Shown: positions 24,151 to 24,362 of the stretch, one piece after another
Position numbering within the stretch: position 1 is the stretch's first letter
Layout: each line of letters starts with the position of its first letter
Assembly: GCA_964610885.1 (NCBI GenBank)
Contig: CAZSWR010000059.1
Location: 1 to 24,362, forward strand
DNA length: 24,362 nt
Source of the DNA: CAZSWR01 sp964610885
Lineage (GTDB): Bacteria; Bacteroidota; Ignavibacteria; Kapaibacteriales; UBA2268
Direction: 5' to 3'
Made by a program: the position numbers and the translations under genes
Notes under the pieces: generated by a model
Seen by the model: the letters and a program-made list of their open reading frames with translations, nothing else
What the model was told of the DNA's origin: nothing
Databases searched by the model: none

Positions 24151-24163
24151 CCTTCGGAAGGTT
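24098..24163 (+). repeat. AACCTTC palindromes, copies 2 and 3
   Basis: AACCTTC-C-GAAGGTT at 24098-24112 and AACCTTC-G-GAAGGTT at 24149-24163, 36 bases apart, with related right flanks TTAAACC and CAAGATC. They match the copy at 6590-6604. Near both loci is also a shared TACCCA-NAC-NAAACGTTATA stretch (6628-6648 and 24004-24024). Confidence 0.7.
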
Positions 24164-24260
24164 CAAGATCAAATAACCACGTCTCGCAAGTCGTGGGCAA
24201 CACACGCACTTCGGGCACTCTTCCTTTGCATGTAATTGATTGTATGTTGTTGATATGGAT

Positions 24261-24293
24261 AGTGATACTACAATTCCAAATGGTAGTATCACT
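24261..24293. repeat. Perfect 11-base inverted repeat
   Basis: AGTGATACTAC (24261-24271) and GTAGTATCACT (24283-24293) are exact inverted copies around an 11-base centre. It lies next to the terminator at 24313-24343. It could be an operator or a second hairpin at the end of a minus-strand transcript entering from the right. Confidence 0.65.
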
Positions 24294-24307
24294 TACTTAA
24301 TCAAAAA

Positions 24308-24343
24308 ACAGAAAAGCCCGCCGGAGCAATTCCGCGCGGGCTT
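24308..24343 (-). terminator. Intrinsic terminator, probably for a minus-strand gene beyond the window
   Basis: AAAGCCCGC and GCGGGCTTT (outer arms within 24313-24343) enclose CGGA/TCCG with a bulged C. On the minus strand the hairpin is followed by TTTTCTGTTTTTTG, a good T-run. On the plus strand the tail is weaker (CTTTCTCTAG). It therefore most likely ends a leftward gene located past base 24362. Confidence 0.75.
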
Positions 24344-24362
24344 TCTCTAGAAAGAGTTTAAA

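Overview
The window reads as a piece of chromosome from a member of the Bacteroidota/Chlorobi (FCB) assemblage, most plausibly an Ignavibacteria/Kapabacteria-like lineage. Three things point there. A secreted protein ends in a type IX secretion (T9SS) type A sorting domain, several upstream regions carry TAnnTTTG-like promoter boxes, and many genes (xerC/D-like recombinase, efflux operon, pyrD) have clear Shine-Dalgarno sequences, which is less typical of classical Bacteroidia. The lineage is inference from gene content, not a measured placement.

Layout. 1-871: an ECF sigma factor on the minus strand. 1083-4502: a two-gene unit encoding a stand-alone C-terminal half of ClpB and a large lipoprotein with vWA-like, OmpA-like and SPOR parts. 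It ends in a bidirectional terminator shared with a convergent hypothetical gene (4556-5089). 5264-6157: a complete XerC/D-type tyrosine recombinase. 6158-6661: repeat-rich spacer. 6662-7264: a small lipoprotein on the minus strand. 7435-13825: a self-contained efflux operon with a TetR operator, tetR, tolC-like, periplasmic adaptor, RND pump and terminator. 13939-17733: an ABC-F ATPase, a dihydroorotate dehydrogenase and peptidyl-tRNA hydrolase, packed as one operon. 17757-18749: an AT-rich, probably acquired HNH endonuclease gene. 19134-20414: a lone nuoD. Repeat-rich spacers flank nuoD (18750-19133 and 20415-21228). 21229-23792: a redox cluster of a dihaem cytochrome c peroxidase/MauG-type lipoprotein and two Tat-type Rieske proteins. 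23793-24362: repeats, an inverted repeat and a terminator facing left.

How the genes work together. The efflux operon is a textbook tripartite pump with its own repressor. The ABC-F/Pth pair suggests care of stalled ribosomes and peptidyl-tRNA, with a pyrimidine gene in between. The redox cluster is the most unusual part. The peroxidase has its first haem site changed from CxxCH to CxxCM. The first Rieske protein combines a twin-arginine signal with a T9SS sorting domain, implying a folded Fe-S protein destined for the cell surface. The second Rieske protein has the disulfide-type cluster of cytochrome bc/b6f complexes. Together they suggest an envelope electron-transfer chain that I do not recognise as a described system.

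The spacers hold several families of short palindromic repeats. One family, at least nine copies, shows paired changes that keep the stem intact, a sign that the hairpin itself is maintained. No rRNA, tRNA or CRISPR array was seen.
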